Source: Roseovarius sp. ZX-A-9 (lineage in GTDB: Bacteria > Pseudomonadota > Alphaproteobacteria > Rhodobacterales > Rhodobacteraceae). From it: a DNA stretch of 64,000 nucleotides. Numbering within the stretch: the stretch's first letter is position 1; each line of letters starts with the position of its first letter. A program made the translations under genes and the position numbers. Where the stretch lies: assembly GCF_028369135.1 (NCBI RefSeq), contig NZ_JAPWHW010000001.1, positions 463,928 through 527,927 of the forward strand, in the 5' to 3' direction. The notes under the pieces are model-generated. The model was given only the letters and a program-made list of their open reading frames with translations, had not been told where the DNA came from and searched no databases. Below, piece by piece: positions 63,622-64,000 of the stretch.

Positions 63622-64000
63622 GGCATTGCCAACTTGTTTGGGCGTGGGCTTTCGCATAGTCAGCCGGGATAAAGATACCTTGCACGATGCCTCGCCTGAA
63701 AGGCTACCGCTTCCCTCGTGAAATCGTCGCCTATGCGGTCTGGGCGTATCATCGTTTTGCGCTCAGCACCGCAGATGTCGAGGATCTGCTTGCCGAACGC
63801 GGCGTGATAGTCAGCCGGGAAACCGTCCGGAACTGGGTGAACCGGTTTGGCCGTCATTTCGCCGATTGCATCAAGCGCGACAGACCTGGCACCAGTGACA
63901 AATGGCACTTGGATGAGGTTGTTGTTCCGATCAATGGTGTGAAGTTCTGGCTCTGGCGGGCCGTCGACGCGGATGGGAATGTGCTCGACATTCTCGTGCA
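63622..64000 (+). mobile_element. IS6-family element, left part (runs off the window)
   Basis: Begins GGCATTGCCAACTTG, matching the ends of the element at 42504-43313. The right end lies beyond the window. Confidence 0.75.
63687..64000 (+). CDS. IS6-family transposase (partial)
   Basis: Open to the window end. MPRLKGYRFPREIVAYAVWAYHRFALSTADVEDLLAERGVIVS, then WHLDEVVVPINGVKFWLWRAVDADGNVLDIL. It is close to the copy at 42570 over the visible part. The first catalytic Asp is present (WHLDE). No stop or shift is seen in the 104 visible codons, so this copy may be active. Confidence 0.88.
   Translation, partial: MPRLKGYRFPREIVAYAVWAYHRFALSTADVEDLLAERGVIVSRETVRNWVNRFGRHFADCIKRDRPGTSDKWHLDEVVVPINGVKFWLWRAVDADGNVLDILV

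Overview
The window looks like chromosomal DNA from a marine Rhodobacteraceae (Roseobacter-group alphaproteobacterium). It is GC-rich. It carries the redox set regB/senC/regA, an RpoE-ChrR sigma/anti-sigma pair, a SAM-II riboswitch in front of metZ, a DUF3775 gene, folE2, and short intergenic hairpins of a kind common in this family. The assignment is inferred from gene content; no rRNA or tRNA gene was seen.

Layout. 1-7060: pyrF (cut by the window edge) with a small conserved partner, clpB behind a heat-shock-like promoter, and an AceE/MdeB-like E1 gene divergent from an Lrp regulator. 7278-13531: a surface-glycan-type cluster with a hydrolase-like/GT2 fusion, a sulfotransferase-like protein, two tandem DXD glycosyltransferases, an O-methyltransferase-like protein and a membrane-anchored protein. 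13645-20422: a Tat-exported ABC binding protein, a polytopic membrane protein and hyuA-hyuB, which together suggest uptake and hydrolysis of an amide or hydantoin. 20484-32062: DUF3775, rpoE-chrR, fadH, an AlkB-like hydroxylase, a NuoE-NuoF fusion of formate dehydrogenase type without its catalytic subunit, a GNAT gene, ftsY, a DMT transporter and yciB.

32163-46680 is accessory DNA. It opens with an internally deleted IS6-family element. An envelope/lipid-type module follows: lipoprotein hydrolase, ECF sigma, zinc anti-sigma, DUF6789 protein, patatin, YeeE/YedE transporter and YiiX-like peptidase. After that comes decayed plasmid and transposon DNA: a MobV relaxase, IS3, IS110 and IS6 fragments, phd-doc, parDE with a stop codon inside parD, an integrase tail and a truncated resolvase.

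46688-60662 returns to core-like genes: GST, SAM-II-metZ, a truncated MmgE/PrpD gene coupled to a hydroxyacid dehydrogenase, folE2, DUF2853, a secreted ClpP-like protein, ahcY, an FkbM methyltransferase, an HD hydrolase and regA/senC/regB. metZ and ahcY share methionine/SAM metabolism. The end (60750-64000) holds two IS6-family elements and a remnant around an intact hipBA operon with a clear promoter and operator.

The most interesting items are the glycan cluster with its fusion enzyme, a shared TGTAAC-N17-GTC motif in the ECF sigma module, a SAM-II riboswitch joined to an apparent terminator/antiterminator, the parD nonsense codon beside an intact parE, and IS copies that share one early stop codon.
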